From positions 1-64,000 of the forward strand of contig JAIQDT010014652.1 of NCBI GenBank assembly GCA_021521415.1: a stretch of 64,000 bases of DNA, read 5' to 3'. Below, in pieces: positions 35,202-47,276 of the stretch. This DNA is from Bidens hawaiensis. Lineage: Eukaryota > Streptophyta > Magnoliopsida > Asterales > Asteraceae. The position numbers and the translations under genes were made by a program. How positions within the stretch are numbered: the first letter of the stretch is position 1; the number at the start of each line of letters is the position of its first letter. The notes beneath the pieces were generated by a model. The model was not told the origin of the DNA and did no database searches. It saw nothing but the letters and a program-made list of their open reading frames with translations.

Positions 35202-35598
35202 GTTAAAAGTGTTTTGCCTTTACCAAATTTAGATAAAACAATCCGAATGCTTAAATTAAGCAATCAATCAATTTGTTTAAAACTTTTTTTGACATTTCTA
35301 TAATAATCTAACATCTACCTAACAATATTAATAAAACAAAATGTTGAAGCTTTGGTGTCAAGTCTATATTCACCTAATTCCTAATCTCTCATCTCATTCA
35401 TTTTAGCTATTCATGGGTCATGAGTCAAAACCAGTTTGTCAAATGGGTTATAACATAGTGTGGATTATATTCATTATTGAATCAAGTGTCATTTTCATAC
35501 CTAAGGTTTGACGAACTACACAACTTTAGTACCAAAATCATGCTATTTTAGTATTTTCATAACCATGTTTGTTTTTTCAATTAAGTCTACATTAAATT
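35202..35598. other. Intergenic flank lost from segment A
   Basis: No gene. AT-rich DNA ending in AAATT (35594-35598), the target duplication of the next element. Confidence 0.6.
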
Positions 35599-36005
35599 TG
35601 TCGAAGCATGAGATGAATCTGACCTGATCCATGACGATGTTTCCACGGATTTCGAGATGAACGAACCACGTTTTGATCTTCTTCTCTGGCTGCTTGGGAT
35701 CTGCAATGGCTTTTTGGGGGTGTGGAGGTGACCGCTAAGAAATCTCGAGGATCTCTTGTTCACAAACACAAAAATATGGTGGTGGCTCTTATTGAGAATG
35801 ACCAACCCCTAATAAGGAGGTGGAGACCTGCTTATATAGGGAGCCTCATGGCCACCATCATGGTTCCCTAATGGGCCTAGCCCAGTTAGGGTTACCTCCA
35901 CAAAACCCCCTCGGCCCAATAACATTGTATTAGTCCATATAATAAAATAAGCCAAACATAATAAATTTAGGGTCATAAAACCGGGTTTAGTACCATACCC
36001 CTACA
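35599..36005 (-). repeat. LTR (3' LTR in element orientation)
   Basis: 407 bp, near-identical to 38884-39289. Confidence 0.9.
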
Positions 36006-36189
36006 AGCCCCCCAAGTTCAGCGTTGCTCCTAGGCGCGCAAGCGTTTAGGTGGAGCGCTGGACTTTATGAGGTGAGGCGGTTTTTTCCCTTTTCTTCGGC
36101 CTTATCTTTATTGTCTTTGAGTTTTGGGAGGTTTTCTTCATGATGGTGACGTGTTGTGGTCTTTATGATAATGATGGTGCACTAGCACG

Positions 36190-37125
36190 AATAAGATGTG
36201 AATAATAAAGCCTGCGCGCGAGGCGACTTACGGGTCTATGAGAATAATAAAGCCTGCGCGCGAGGCGACTTACGAGTTATAAAAAAATAAAGCTTGCGCG
36301 TGAGGCGACTTACGAGCTGTAAAAATAATGAAGCTTGCGCGCGAGGCGACTTACGAGCTATAGAATAATAAAGCCTGCGCGTGAGGCGACTTACGAGCTG
36401 TAAGAATAATTGAGCTGGCGCGTGAGGCGACTTACGAGCTATAGAATAATAAAGCCTGCGCGTGAGGCGACTTACGATCTGTAAGAATAATAAAGCCTGC
36501 GCGCGAGACGACTTATGAGCTATGAAAAAATAAAGCTTGCGCGCGAGGCGACTTACGAGCTGTAAAAATAATGAAGCTTGCGCGCGAGGCGACTTACGAG
36601 CTATAGAATAATAAAGCCTGCGCGTGAGGCGACTTACGAGCTGTAAGAATAATTGAGCTGGCGCGTGAGGCGACTTACGAGCTATAGAATAATAAAGCCT
36701 GCGCACGAGGCGACTTACGAGCTGTAAGAATAATAAAGCCTGCGCGCGAGGCGACTTATGAGCTATGAAAAAATAAAGCTTGCGCGCGAGGCGACTTACG
36801 AGCTATAAGAATAATTGAGCTGGCGCATGAGGCGACTTACGAGCTATAGAATAATAAAGCCTGCGCGCGAGGCGACTTACGAGCTGTAAGAATAATTGAG
36901 CTTGCGCGCGAGGCGTCTTACGAGCTATAATAATAATTAAGCTGGCGCGTGAGGCGACTTACGAGCTATAGAATAATAAAGCCTGCGCGCGAGGCGACTT
37001 ACGAGCTGTAAGAATAATTGAGCTTGCGCGCGAGGCGTCTTACGAGCTATAATAATAATTAAGCTGGCGCGTGAGGCGACTTACGAGCTATAGAATAATA
37101 AAGCCTGCGCGCGAGCCGACTTATG
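36190..37125. repeat. 41-bp tandem array, about 22 copies
   Basis: Unit AATAATAAAGCCTGCGCGCG plus AGGCGACTTACGAGCTGTAAG, with slight variants alternating (AAGCTTGCGCG, GAGCTGGCGCG). No function is seen; the long minus-strand frame across it follows the periodicity. Confidence 0.9.
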
Positions 37126-37369
37126 AGCTGTAATATGATGATAATGACTGGCCTAAAAGGGCCTCTTCTGCGCAAGATGACTGTCTCGGCTTGTCTTCAA
37201 AATAGTGATGGAGGCACAAGTGGCCAGATAATAATAACGATGTCATAGGTGCTTGTGCGGCTCATAGCCGAACCTGCAAAAACATAAATTAAGAGTGGAT
37301 GTATTATAAAGTTCCCATCCTCGGGCAAATTATGAGGTGTGCCCGGCCTATATTGGCGCGTGGCCGTTT

Positions 37370-37877
37370 GGGTTTATGAGGATTCCCAACCTTTAAGTAT
37401 GGCGCGTAGCCATATGGGTTTATGAGGATTCCCAACCTTTATGTATGGCGCGTAGCCATATGGGATATTATGAGGATTCCCAACCTTTATGTATGGCGCG
37501 TAGCCATATGGGTTTATGAGGATTCCCAACCTTTATGTATGGCGCGTAGCCATATGGGATATTATGAGGATTCCCAACCTTTATGTATGGCGCGTAGCCA
37601 TATGGGATATTATGAGGATTCCCAACCTTTAAGTGTGGCGCGTAGCCATATGGGATATTATGAGGATTCCCAACCTTTATGTATGGCGCGTAGCCATATG
37701 GGATATTATGAGGATTCCCAACCTTTATGTATGGCGCGTAGCCATATGGGATATTATGAGGATTCCCAACCTTTATGTATGGCGCGTAGCCATATGGGAT
37801 ATTATGAGGATTCCCAATCTTTATGTATGGCGCGTAGCCATATGGGATATTACGAGGATTCCCAACCTTTAAGTATG
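37370..37877. repeat. 48-bp tandem array, about 10.6 copies (segment B)
   Basis: Same unit as 11850-12310, with about one more copy. Confidence 0.9.
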
Positions 37878-37999
37878 ACTCATTCGGTGATTTGGATTAG
37901 ACTATTGTCTCGTCTGATAGTACAATCATAGTTGTTCTTATCCTGATTTGGATTACTGTTCTTCATTTGTTGTGTCGCTTACGCGCGGCCTGCGTAAGG

Positions 38000-38262
38000 T
38001 CTCCTTTATTCTCACGCGCAGATGTGATGCGCGAGCGTACATGATGCGTGAGCATCTGATATGCATGAGCATACGTGAAGCCCAATAAAATATGTGATGC
38101 GTGAGCATATGAGATGCGTGAGCATATGATATGCGTGAACATTCGTGATGCGTGAGCACACGTGATGCGTGAGAATATGTGACACGCGTGAGCATGCGTG
38201 ATGCTTGAGCATATGTGATGCGTGAGCATACGTGGTATGCGTGAGCATGTGATATACGTGAG
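38000..38262. repeat. GATGCGTGAGCAT array, homologous to the Tat-like LTR
   Basis: Irregular repeats of GATGCGTGAGCATATG. Read on the minus strand this is the ATGCTCACGCATC array of the Tat-like LTR, and the flanking sequence matches that LTR too. Confidence 0.8.
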
Positions 38263-38463
38263 CTGTGGCGCAGAGTAATCGCCGGGAGCGCGCATGCGAC
38301 CCGCTGTGGCGTAGAGTAATCGCCGGGAGCGCGCCTGCGACCCGCTGTGGCGTAGAGTGATCGCCGGGAGCGCGCATGCGACCCGCTGTGGCGTAGAGTG
38401 ATCGCCGGGAGCGCGCATGCGACCCGCTGTGGCGTAGAGTGATCGCCGGGAGCGCGCATGCGG
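38263..38463. repeat. 41-bp tandem array, five copies
   Basis: Unit GCTGTGGCGTAGAGTGATCG then CCGGGAGCGCGCATGCGACCC. Present only in the segment B copy; segment A has a deletion here. Confidence 0.9.
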
Positions 38464-38864
38464 AATCCGAAGTTGATCCACGGGGAGCGATTTTGATCCG
38501 CGGTGGCGCGCATGATCTAGAGATTTTGAATATCCACATCAGGTAGGTTTTATGTAAAACCAACAGATCTGATAGGATTTATAGATCTATGAATATGAAG
38601 TGTGACTGTTGCTCAAACGAACCCAGATCTGAAAAAATCATAACTAGATTTGGTATATTTCACTTAGAAAAAACACAGATCTTAGGGTTTTCCCCAAAAG
38701 TTTGGTGGTATCTCTTCCTGTGTATTTCCAGATCTGGAAGTATTCTTTGGATCTACGGATTTTTGGATTTCCATAGAACATATCTGGAAGAAAAAACCGT
38801 AGACCTGAGATATTGATGAACAGATCGGAGGGCCGAGACGAGAAGCGAAGTGTGGTTCATTGCC

Positions 38865-38883
38865 GTCCCACGGATGGCGCCAA
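38865..38883 (-). other. Primer-binding site of the LARD-like element
   Basis: Read leftward: TTGGCGCCATCCGTGGGAC, directly inside the LTR. The first 15 bases match the site of the Gypsy element at 48315. Confidence 0.75.
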
Positions 38884-39289
38884 TGTCGAAGCATGAGAAG
38901 AATCTGACCTGATCCATGACGATGTTTCCACGGATTTGGAGATGAACGAACCACGTTTTGATCTTCTTCTCTGGCTGCTTGGGATCTGCAATGGCTTTTT
39001 GGGGTGTGGAGGTGACCGCTAAGAAATCTCGAGGATCTCTTGTTCACAGACACAAAAATATGGTGGTGGCTCTTATTGAGAATGACCAACCCCTAATAAG
39101 GAGGTGGAGACCTGCTTATATAGGGAGCCTCATGGCCACCATCATGGTTCCCTAATGGGCCTAGCCCAGTTAGGGTTACCTCCACAAAACCCCCTCGGCC
39201 CAATAACATTGTATTAGTCCATATAATAAAATAAGCCAAACATAATAAATTTAGGGTCGTAAAACCGGGTTTAGTACCATACCCCTACA
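38884..39289 (-). repeat. LTR (5' LTR in element orientation)
   Basis: 406 bp; followed by the AAATT duplication. Segment A's equivalent is 12768-13173. Confidence 0.9.
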
Positions 39290-40841
39290 AAATTAATTCA
39301 CAAGTATTTGAGAATCACAACTGAAAAAACAGAGTTTATTTATCTTTATCATTTGACAAAATCCGTGTAATACACGGGTTCAAAAACCAGTAAATTATAT
39401 TTCAAAACTGTTTGATAGTTAATAAAACAAGAAAAAAAAACTTTAAGAAAAGTTATATATATTTCAAGCATCTAATTTGAAATCCATAAGTCGAGATAAC
39501 ATATTTCCTAATTTAGACATAATAACTAGCTGTCGGCATTCAATATGGATGTAATTTTTTTTATAACGGCGACTTTCTTGTATTTAGGCTATCGCACTCT
39601 TCAAATTTGGAGAGCCCCGATGCCCTACTCTTGTCAGACTATGTTGTCTTAACCGGGCCCACGCTGGCTTCAGAGTTTGGCTTGGACGATCCCGGGAAAC
39701 CATACAGCCGACTGCCACTTGAAGGCCGTTGTGCCACTTGTAATATGTTTTGATCTTTTCATATTTATATATAATAAATTAAATATTTTATATATACTTA
39801 TTTTATTATTTATTTTATAAGATTAGAAGATTCATAGCTGTGTTTAGAATGAAACTTTTTATACTTTTACTGTCCCACATCGTTCAAGTGACATATATTT
39901 TTTATTGAAACTAAGGTTTGATTGTCTGTTTGTTTGTTGAATTTACTATGTTTTACAGTTTATTATTGTAGGTTAAGAGTATGTTATTGGTCCTTAAGCT
40001 TGCCAAATGATTCTCTCATCAAACAAAAGTAAGCAATAAGCTAAAAGGTACTGATGTGGGGTGAAATATTGTGTGTTAAGTACGCTATATCGTGTGGTTT
40101 ATGTATTTATATGTATCGAACACGATTACTTTGAGTGGTTTTATGTTCAAGGTGATTGGATCTTAAAGGATCTAGTTTGGAGCATTTAAGATGGAATGGA
40201 AATGAAGGTAATGCTATGTGGCATGATAGAGAACCGAAATATGAAGACCCACGTCTTTTTGAAGGAAACAGTACGACGGGGACTGAGCCCACCGTAGTTT
40301 ACGGTGGGTGGCCACCGTAAGGCAATGGGAAAGGATCGTAAGCTACAGTCCCCATCGTAGCTTTCGGTGGGCCGACCGACGGGAAACATGCAGATTTTGT
40401 TTTTTCTTCCTTATTTAAGCCCAGTAAAACCCTGAATGGCTATGCTTCATAACCTAACATATTTGGACAATTTTGGGAGCCTTTTCCACTATTCTAACAC
40501 CTATCAAACACAAGAATCATCCATGATTTCATTCTCTTACACCATAGTAGAGCTATTGAAGATGAAGATGCAAAACTAAGGATTTCGTAACCATCTTCAG
40601 GCATGGGGTTGAGTTGTATGTTGGTTTGTTGGTACTTTAAACCATGAATTTGGATTTCGAACTGGTTAATCATTCGGTTAGTCGAATCTTGCCTTTTGTT
40701 TGTGTGCTTAAACGGTTTTTCGTAATTGAATGCTTTGAAGATTTATTAGTTAATTGATTTGTGGTCATTAACATCTAGGATTGAGTTCTTATTGTCATTG
40801 ACATGTTTATCATTAACCATAATATTGAATTGATTCATCAA
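39290..40841. other. Segment B copy of 13174-14725
   Basis: Same intergenic block with very few changes; hairpin at 40288-40308. No gene. Confidence 0.75.
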
Positions 40842-41174
40842 CACCTAATAATCTTAATATCTCTTCTTCTTTAAAATTGCTAAATCCGGGCTCCACTGAA
40901 TTGCAAGGAAACCTACCTCACAACATATTCCATCTTCAGTCTTTGGAAGTAGTCGACTTGCCATGGAACAGTTTCACAGGACATATCCCTTCGGAGATTA
41001 CACTTCTTCCTAAATTGGTTAACACTTTATCTCTCTAGGGATTCTAGGGATGGGCTTGATAAATTGTTGATTCAACCACATATTTTCAGTATTCTCCTTA
41101 CAAATTCCACTTTTTTTAGAGACCTTCACCTTACATATGCTAATATAGGTTTTGTTTTACCCATTTATCTTAAT
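40842..41174 (+). pseudogene. RLP relic, segment B copy
   Basis: Second copy of the LRR relic at 14726-15058, with the same stops and frameshifts, so it had already decayed before the duplication. Confidence 0.8.
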
Positions 41175-41331
41175 TACAATACTGACCTCTAACTTATTTA
41201 CAATAATATTTTTAACCTAAACATACTATAAATTAATAACAAACAGACCCTTAAAGTTTATAATTTTTTTTTTTTATTTCAATTTTTTTTTTTTTATTTC
41301 AAATTGTTTTATATAATTTACTATAAAACGA

Positions 41332-41559
41332 TTACAATAAAGTGGCAGGCAAACGGGCAACAAGCTGCGCCGCAACCCCCTTTTGAACAGCAAAGCCAAT
41401 CCTGCTAAAAACGAAGCTTCGGGACCTAGAAGCTGAAGAGGTTCCGTGTACGACGCGCTGAACCCTACTCAAAAATTTCACAGCCTCTGGAGCCAGAAAA
41501 CCAAATGTATCAAAGGCAAATGGTAGAAAGACATGTTGATTATCTAAACAAGCTTTCTC
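41332..41559 (-). pseudogene. Second copy of the FAFDTFGFLAPEAV fragment
   Basis: Equivalent to 15218-15445, still open over 75 codons. Confidence 0.55.
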
Positions 41560-42117
41560 GTATTATAAAATCTTAGTTTATAATACAACTAAGATTTTGT
41601 TTAACTTCAATAAACTTGAAGGTGATGGAGATGAAGTAGGGTTAAAACGGGTTTTGGCCATCCACCCACCCCGACAATTCAAATCCACCTTGAAACAGTA
41701 GTGAATTCAGGTTTATTTGTACAGAGGTCGAGGAAAAGTGATTTTTTTTATATATATTCGAAAAGGAAAAGTAATTTTATACGTGAAAAGGAAAAGTAAT
41801 TTTATACTTGAAAGGGAAAAGGAAATAATCGAGACAGATATATTAATTTGTTGCATTATGGTGTCCTAAAGAGTTTCGGCCTTCTTCACTGCCAATACAA
41901 CCTCTTCCTCCTTCACCCGTCAACCTCAACCACCAAAAAACGTGATATTTATTTTACGACTCAACGTAAGTTCATTTTGGACTGGAACCCATTTTAAACC
42001 GAACCAAACTGGTATTTTATATTGCGGGCCTGTTTAGACAGACACATTTTCCCAACAACCTTTTCTGCCCCAAACCTATTTTAACTATCACCAAACCTGC
42101 TCGTCTTGCTAGCCTTA

Positions 42118-42262
42118 GGGGCTGTTTGGTAGCCTCTTAACAGTTATTAAGAGACTATCTCCTAATGGCTTATAACCTCTTCATGGTTAAAAGGTAGTCT
42201 TAAGTCTGAATGGTTAAGAGATAACCATTAAGAGGTGATATATGAACAAACCAAACAAGGTC
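42118..42262. mobile_element. MITE-like element, segment B copy
   Basis: Equivalent to 16004-16148, same ends. Confidence 0.5.
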
Positions 42263-42833
42263 ATTTTTCGTGTCCTGACGATGCATGATGTCGACCCCAC
42301 ATCAAAACAGGATTTGGTCAAGATAGTCACCCAAACAATTTTCTCCGTTTGTTTAATCACCGGATCCATTCACCTTTTTCTAATTTGTTTACCTTAATCT
42401 TCATCTTCACTATGGATAAAAATATCTTAACCAAGTTGCAAGATATTTGCATGTATACCTCCAAAACCTTACAAGGGCCACTGTGGCACAGATCTGCTAT
42501 TGAAAAATCTACACTAGCTGACAACAACATTAAATTTAAGACCCTACCACCAATATAAAGTCTTATCATAATCCTTATATTACCCTCAAGTCTATGGTCA
42601 CATTAAACCTCAATCAAATCGATGTGGTTGATCCAAGACTTTATGTTTATCTTTATGTCATCTACAAGTTGAAAGTTCTGCTTCGGGTCTACAAACATAA
42701 ACGCTGAGGTGGGAAAGGCTGAATGTATCAATGGTCTTTGAATATGCACGTTAAACTGTACCGTGAGTATATATAGGTTGTAGCAAATTATGAATATCGA
42801 TTTGTAGCCGTTAGAAACATACGATCGACGGAA

Positions 42834-45728
42834 ATGTGCAATTTGATTTTGCCTTTTCTTTTCCTTTCCTTTTTGTTCATCTCTTCGACCTCATCCTCTT
42901 TATCTTCTTCCAAGTACACCACTCACAAATGCTCTGTTCAACAAACCCTTGCTTTGCTTCAGTTTAAAAAAAACCTTTCCTCCATTAATACCATGTATGA
43001 CTACGGATGCGAAGATTGGCTTGGTTCTGGTTATAATCCAATTCTGGTTAACTGGAACACAAGTATAGATTGTTGTGATTGGAACGGAGTCACTTGTGAC
43101 CAGTCCACTGGTGACGTTATCGGTCTTGACCTTAGCTGTGGTATGCTGCAAGGTACCATCCACCCTAACACCACTCTTTTCCGCCTCCCTAATCTTCAGA
43201 GACTCAACCTTGCTTACAATGATTTTACTGATTCTCAACTTCCACCTGACATGGGCAGTATTTCTAATAGTCTCACGCATCTCAACATCTCTTCTTGTGG
43301 ATTTATAGGCCAAGTTCCCACTGATGTCTCACACATCCATAAATTGGTATCCCTTGATTTCTCTTTGAATGGGAATGAGAATGGGATTGATCTCAATCTT
43401 GAACCTCTTGTTTTTATCAACATGCTTCAAAATTTAACAGTTTTGAAAGAACTTTCACTTGAAAATGTTTTAATCTCTTCAGTTCTACCTACTAATCTTA
43501 ACATCTCTTCTTCTTTAGAATTGCTAAATCTTCGCAATACTGGATTGCAAGGAAACCTACCTAACCAGTTTTTCAATCTTCGATCTTTGGAAAACCTTGA
43601 CTTGTCACGTAACAATTTCACTGGGAACATCCCTTCAGGGATCTCACATCTTCCTAAGCTGGTTTCTCTTGATCTCTCTTCAGATGTGATTAATAGTTTG
43701 TTGATTCAACCTCATATTTTTTATATTCTCCTTTACAATTCTACCTTTTTGAGTAAACTTTGGCTTGCAAGAGTTAATATAGGTTTGGTTTTACCCACTT
43801 ATCTTAACACCTCTTCTCCTCTAAGGTCACTTGATCTTAGCTTCACCAACATGCAAGGCAAATTACCTGGTAATATCTTAAATCTAAGAGATATGGAAGA
43901 ACTTTACTTGGCAGGAAACAAAAATCTTTCTGGTCCACTTCCCAAGATTAACACAAGCACTAGCAACCCTCTCTGGTGGTTAGATCTGTCAAACACAAGC
44001 TTAACCGGAGAGATACCCACCTCAATTGGCCATCTCGACTCTTTAATATACTTGGATCTCTCAGATTGTCGTTTGAATGGGTCCGTTCCCAAATCCATTG
44101 GTAAACTTAGAAACCTTGTATTTATATATTTATCATCTAACATGCTTTCTGGAACATTGCCTCCATCATTATTTACCCTGCCTTCTTTAGAGTATATCAG
44201 GCTTGGTAAGAACAAGTTCCAAGGAAATATGCCACTCGAGTTGTTTTCTCTTAAATCTTTGAAAGGATTATCCCTTACTAAGAATAGACTAACCGGCCAG
44301 ATTGATGTACTTGATAATGGACCCATCTCGCAAACATTTCAACGACTTACCAATCTCACTTACATAGACCTTTCTTCTAATAGTTTTAGAGGTGATTGGG
44401 ATTTGGATGCATTGTTCTCAAGCCTCACAAACCTTGAAACACTCATTCTCTCAGATAGTGGTATATCTCTTACTACCAATAATGCTAATCATTATGTCAA
44501 TCCCGATTTTGGGACCTTAAGTTTGGCCTCTTGCAATCTAAAGGTGTTTCCAGTGTCCTTTCGAGCCATGACACATCTTAAACATTTAGATCTATCTAGC
44601 AATGATATTCATGGTCACATTCCTGATTGGGTAGGGGAGATGGGAGTAAAGCAGTTGAAAGTTTTTGATCTTTCAAATAACTCTATAACGGGCACAATTC
44701 CAAATGTATATGCGAATTGGAGTGGATTAGAGGCGTTTATTTTAAACAGAAACCAGTTAGAAGGAACGGTGCCAACTTCTTTGAACAAATGTAAAAATTT
44801 GAGAATAATTGATTTGGGAAACAATCACTTAAATGACGCATTTCCTGGTTGGTTTGAAGATCTTCCCAAGTTACAGGCTCTTGTCCTTAAATCGAACTAC
44901 TTTCATAGTGGCATTGAAACCTCTTCTACAGTTGAAATCTCATTTCCAAGTCTGCGAGTTCTTGACTTATCTAATAATGGGTTTGTAGGTCAACTCCCTA
45001 CAAAATATTTTCAGAATTTCAATGCAATGAAGGATGTGGTAAAGAGGAACACAAAACCAGAATATGTTCAAGTTGGTCGCATGTATTACTCTATCACTGT
45101 TGCGATGAAAGGACAAGATCAACATTTTTTGCAACTTTTGGTTGAGTACACGATTGTTGATCTATCAAACAATAAATTTGAAGGAGATATTCCAAACATC
45201 ATTGGAAACCTAAACTCTTTGAAAGTGCTCAACTTGTCCCACAACAGTCTAACGGGTCGAATCCCACAGGCTATTGGGAAATTATCAGAAATTGAATCAC
45301 TAGACTTGTCTTGGAACAAACTCACAGGAGAAATCCCACAAACCCTTGCTGACTTGACGTTTCTTGGATTCTTAAATCTATCACAAAATGATCTTGTGGG
45401 CCGCATTCCGCTAAGAAAGCAGTTCAACACATTTCAAGGTGATTCATTTGAGGGGAACCCAAATCTATGTGGCCTTCCATTACCCAAAAATTGCAGTGAG
45501 CCTCCACGGGAACCACAACTTGAGGTTGATGGAGATGAGGAAGAGGAGAGTGGATTTACATGGAAAGTGGTGATGATGGGATACGGGTGTGGAACCTTAC
45601 TTGGGTTCGTGTTGGGATATCTAATGCTATCAACAGGAAAACCGAAATGGTTCAATGCGGTTGCTGATGCAGCAGAGCATATTATCATGAAAGGCAAAAC
45701 AAGTCAATATAATAATATTAGTCAGTAA
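42834..45728 (+). CDS. LRR receptor-like protein (Cf/Ve type), segment B copy
   Basis: Encodes the same 964 residues as 16720-19614: signal peptide, LRR cap, LRRs, island, four LRRs, acidic stretch, one TM helix, no kinase. TATA box at 42768-42776. Sequence upstream differs at only a few bases (for example near 42347-42360). Both copies are apparently intact, so a gene-dosage effect is possible if both are real. The role, by family, is cell-surface pathogen or damage perception with a partner kinase; this is inference, and the ligand is unknown. Confidence 0.95.
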   Translation: MCNLILPFLFLSFLFISSTSSSLSSSKYTTHKCSVQQTLALLQFKKNLSSINTMYDYGCEDWLGSGYNPILVNWNTSIDCCDWNGVTCDQSTGDVIGLDLSCGMLQGTIHPNTTLFRLPNLQRLNLAYNDFTDSQLPPDMGSISNSLTHLNISSCGFIGQVPTDVSHIHKLVSLDFSLNGNENGIDLNLEPLVFINMLQNLTVLKELSLENVLISSVLPTNLNISSSLELLNLRNTGLQGNLPNQFFNLRSLENLDLSRNNFTGNIPSGISHLPKLVSLDLSSDVINSLLIQPHIFYILLYNSTFLSKLWLARVNIGLVLPTYLNTSSPLRSLDLSFTNMQGKLPGNILNLRDMEELYLAGNKNLSGPLPKINTSTSNPLWWLDLSNTSLTGEIPTSIGHLDSLIYLDLSDCRLNGSVPKSIGKLRNLVFIYLSSNMLSGTLPPSLFTLPSLEYIRLGKNKFQGNMPLELFSLKSLKGLSLTKNRLTGQIDVLDNGPISQTFQRLTNLTYIDLSSNSFRGDWDLDALFSSLTNLETLILSDSGISLTTNNANHYVNPDFGTLSLASCNLKVFPVSFRAMTHLKHLDLSSNDIHGHIPDWVGEMGVKQLKVFDLSNNSITGTIPNVYANWSGLEAFILNRNQLEGTVPTSLNKCKNLRIIDLGNNHLNDAFPGWFEDLPKLQALVLKSNYFHSGIETSSTVEISFPSLRVLDLSNNGFVGQLPTKYFQNFNAMKDVVKRNTKPEYVQVGRMYYSITVAMKGQDQHFLQLLVEYTIVDLSNNKFEGDIPNIIGNLNSLKVLNLSHNSLTGRIPQAIGKLSEIESLDLSWNKLTGEIPQTLADLTFLGFLNLSQNDLVGRIPLRKQFNTFQGDSFEGNPNLCGLPLPKNCSEPPREPQLEVDGDEEEESGFTWKVVMMGYGCGTLLGFVLGYLMLSTGKPKWFNAVADAAEHIIMKGKTSQYNNISQ

Positions 45729-46126
45729 ATGGTATGTGTTACATGGTTTTTTATTTCACCAATATGTGCAAAATACCTTAATTCATTTATTTTTTTTTAA
45801 CAAAAATTTCTTATGCAGGTAAAAAACTTTGGGGGTGAAGTTGTACCCTTCAGAATCATGCAGTTGTAGAGAACCTTCTAAACTATTTTGAATTTTGAGT
45901 AATTATTGTTATGTTGTTCACCAGGTGATCTTATCTTAATCCTTTCTAATCTTTATAGTAATCAAGTAAGTTTTTGTTGTTGTTCACAATCAACCTCCTA
46001 AACACTCAAAAATACAATAATAAAAAAACAACCCTTTAAAATCATATGCAATTTCAGAAAATAAATCTGTTTCTGTTAAGTTCTCATTTCACATTTTTTT
46101 CATAAGTTTACTAGATTAAACAAAAA
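45729..46126. other. Convergent spacer, segment B copy
   Basis: Equivalent to 19615-20012; no gene. Confidence 0.6.
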
Positions 46127-47276
46127 TCAGGTGCGGCTAGTTGTTATTGTATTGAGTTCTATAGGTTCAGAAGTTGCAGTCACTCTTTCTCTATCATTTC
46201 CTATTTCAACCTCATTATCATCAACCTCCGTCTTCACAGTCTCTTTCGATGCATCATACGTGGCATGCAATCCCACAAGAAAATAGTATGTCAACAAAAC
46301 AGCAGTCCACCCCAAGAACCTTAAGAAAGATGCACCATCAATTGACCCCATCATGAACAAATTCAATGCAATGCTACCCGACGGAAGCCATGGAACAAAT
46401 GGCGCCCCCCAAAGCTTCGGGTTCCTCGCTTGCTTCACCGTTAACCGAATACCCAAAGTGGCCAAAAACCATATCCCCACGACAAACAGATACACCAACC
46501 AACTGTTTACTCCCCATGCCCAAAGTAAACCCATCCCAGTGGCCGAACAAACGATCAACACCAAGAAGATAATCAGCTTGATTCTATCTTGGCCCGTTGT
46601 CACCCCCGTTGAGTAGTATCATCTCACTAATAGCCCGATTGCCACTAGTGAGAATATGAAAAGTGTAGAAATGGAAAGAAGACTTGCTAGGACATCAAGG
46701 CTCGTGAACAACGCAACCAGGCAGTTTGTAGCAGTCATGATAATGGCAGCATTAACCGGTGTCCCAAACCTTTTATGGACCAAGGCTAGAATAGGTGGCG
46801 CCATGTGGGCTCTTGCGATGTGAGTGAAGTATCTAGATTCGGCTATGATGATAGCTAACAGAACAGTAGTCATTCCCTTTAACGCACCTAGCGCGACTAA
46901 TATCTTAGCCCAGTTCATCCCCACGGCTTCAAATGCAACTGTGAAAGAGGCATCAACATTAATCTGGTTGTAAGGTTGCATTAGACACAACACTGCAGCC
47001 AGAAGTGAGTAACTGGTGATGACAATCAACATAGACCCGACTAACCCGATGGGTATATCTCTTCCTGGCTTCTTGGTTTCTTCACCTAATGTTGCCACTC
47101 CATCAAACCCGACATACGCGAAGAAAATCACGGATGAAGCCTTCCAAATACCCCGAAAACCGAAAGGTGCAAAGGGGTCAAAGTTGGCCAGATTAGCCTT
47201 TGTTGATCCTGCTATGATTATAAAAAGCAGGACACCGATATGAATTATGGTTGCAATAGAGTTGAGCCTTGATGAT
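46127..47276 (-). pseudogene. CAT transporter fragment, segment B, with nonsense codon
   Basis: Second copy of the CAT 3' part. A C-to-T change turns an Arg codon (CGA in segment A, in LLVRRYYSTG) into TGA at 46619-46621, and one residue changes K to E (AFKAVG to AFEAVG). The upstream end is cut by the Gypsy element at 47277, and its last bases reappear at 59815-59843. It cannot make a transporter. Confidence 0.9.

Larger units (their letters stand above)
35599..39289 (-). mobile_element. Non-coding LTR retrotransposon (LARD-like), segment B
   Basis: LTRs 35599-36005 and 38884-39289, target duplication AAATT (35594-35598 and 39290-39294). Polarity is minus: the primer-binding site TTGGCGCCATCCGTG reads leftward from 38883, and the polypurine tract CTTGGGGGGCT (36006-36016) precedes the other LTR. 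The 2.9-kb inside has no coding sequence and consists mainly of four tandem arrays. The LTRs differ at about four bases and one indel in 406 bp. It must depend on proteins from another element. Confidence 0.88.

Noticed and set aside
36236..36706. 156-codon minus-strand frame in the 41-bp array
   Set aside because: Periodic artefact of the array inside a non-coding LTR element.
38012..38563. Three overlapping minus-strand frames of 172-186 codons
   Set aside because: They read the same GTGAGCAT and GCGCGCATGCGACC repeats in three frames; no domain is recognisable.
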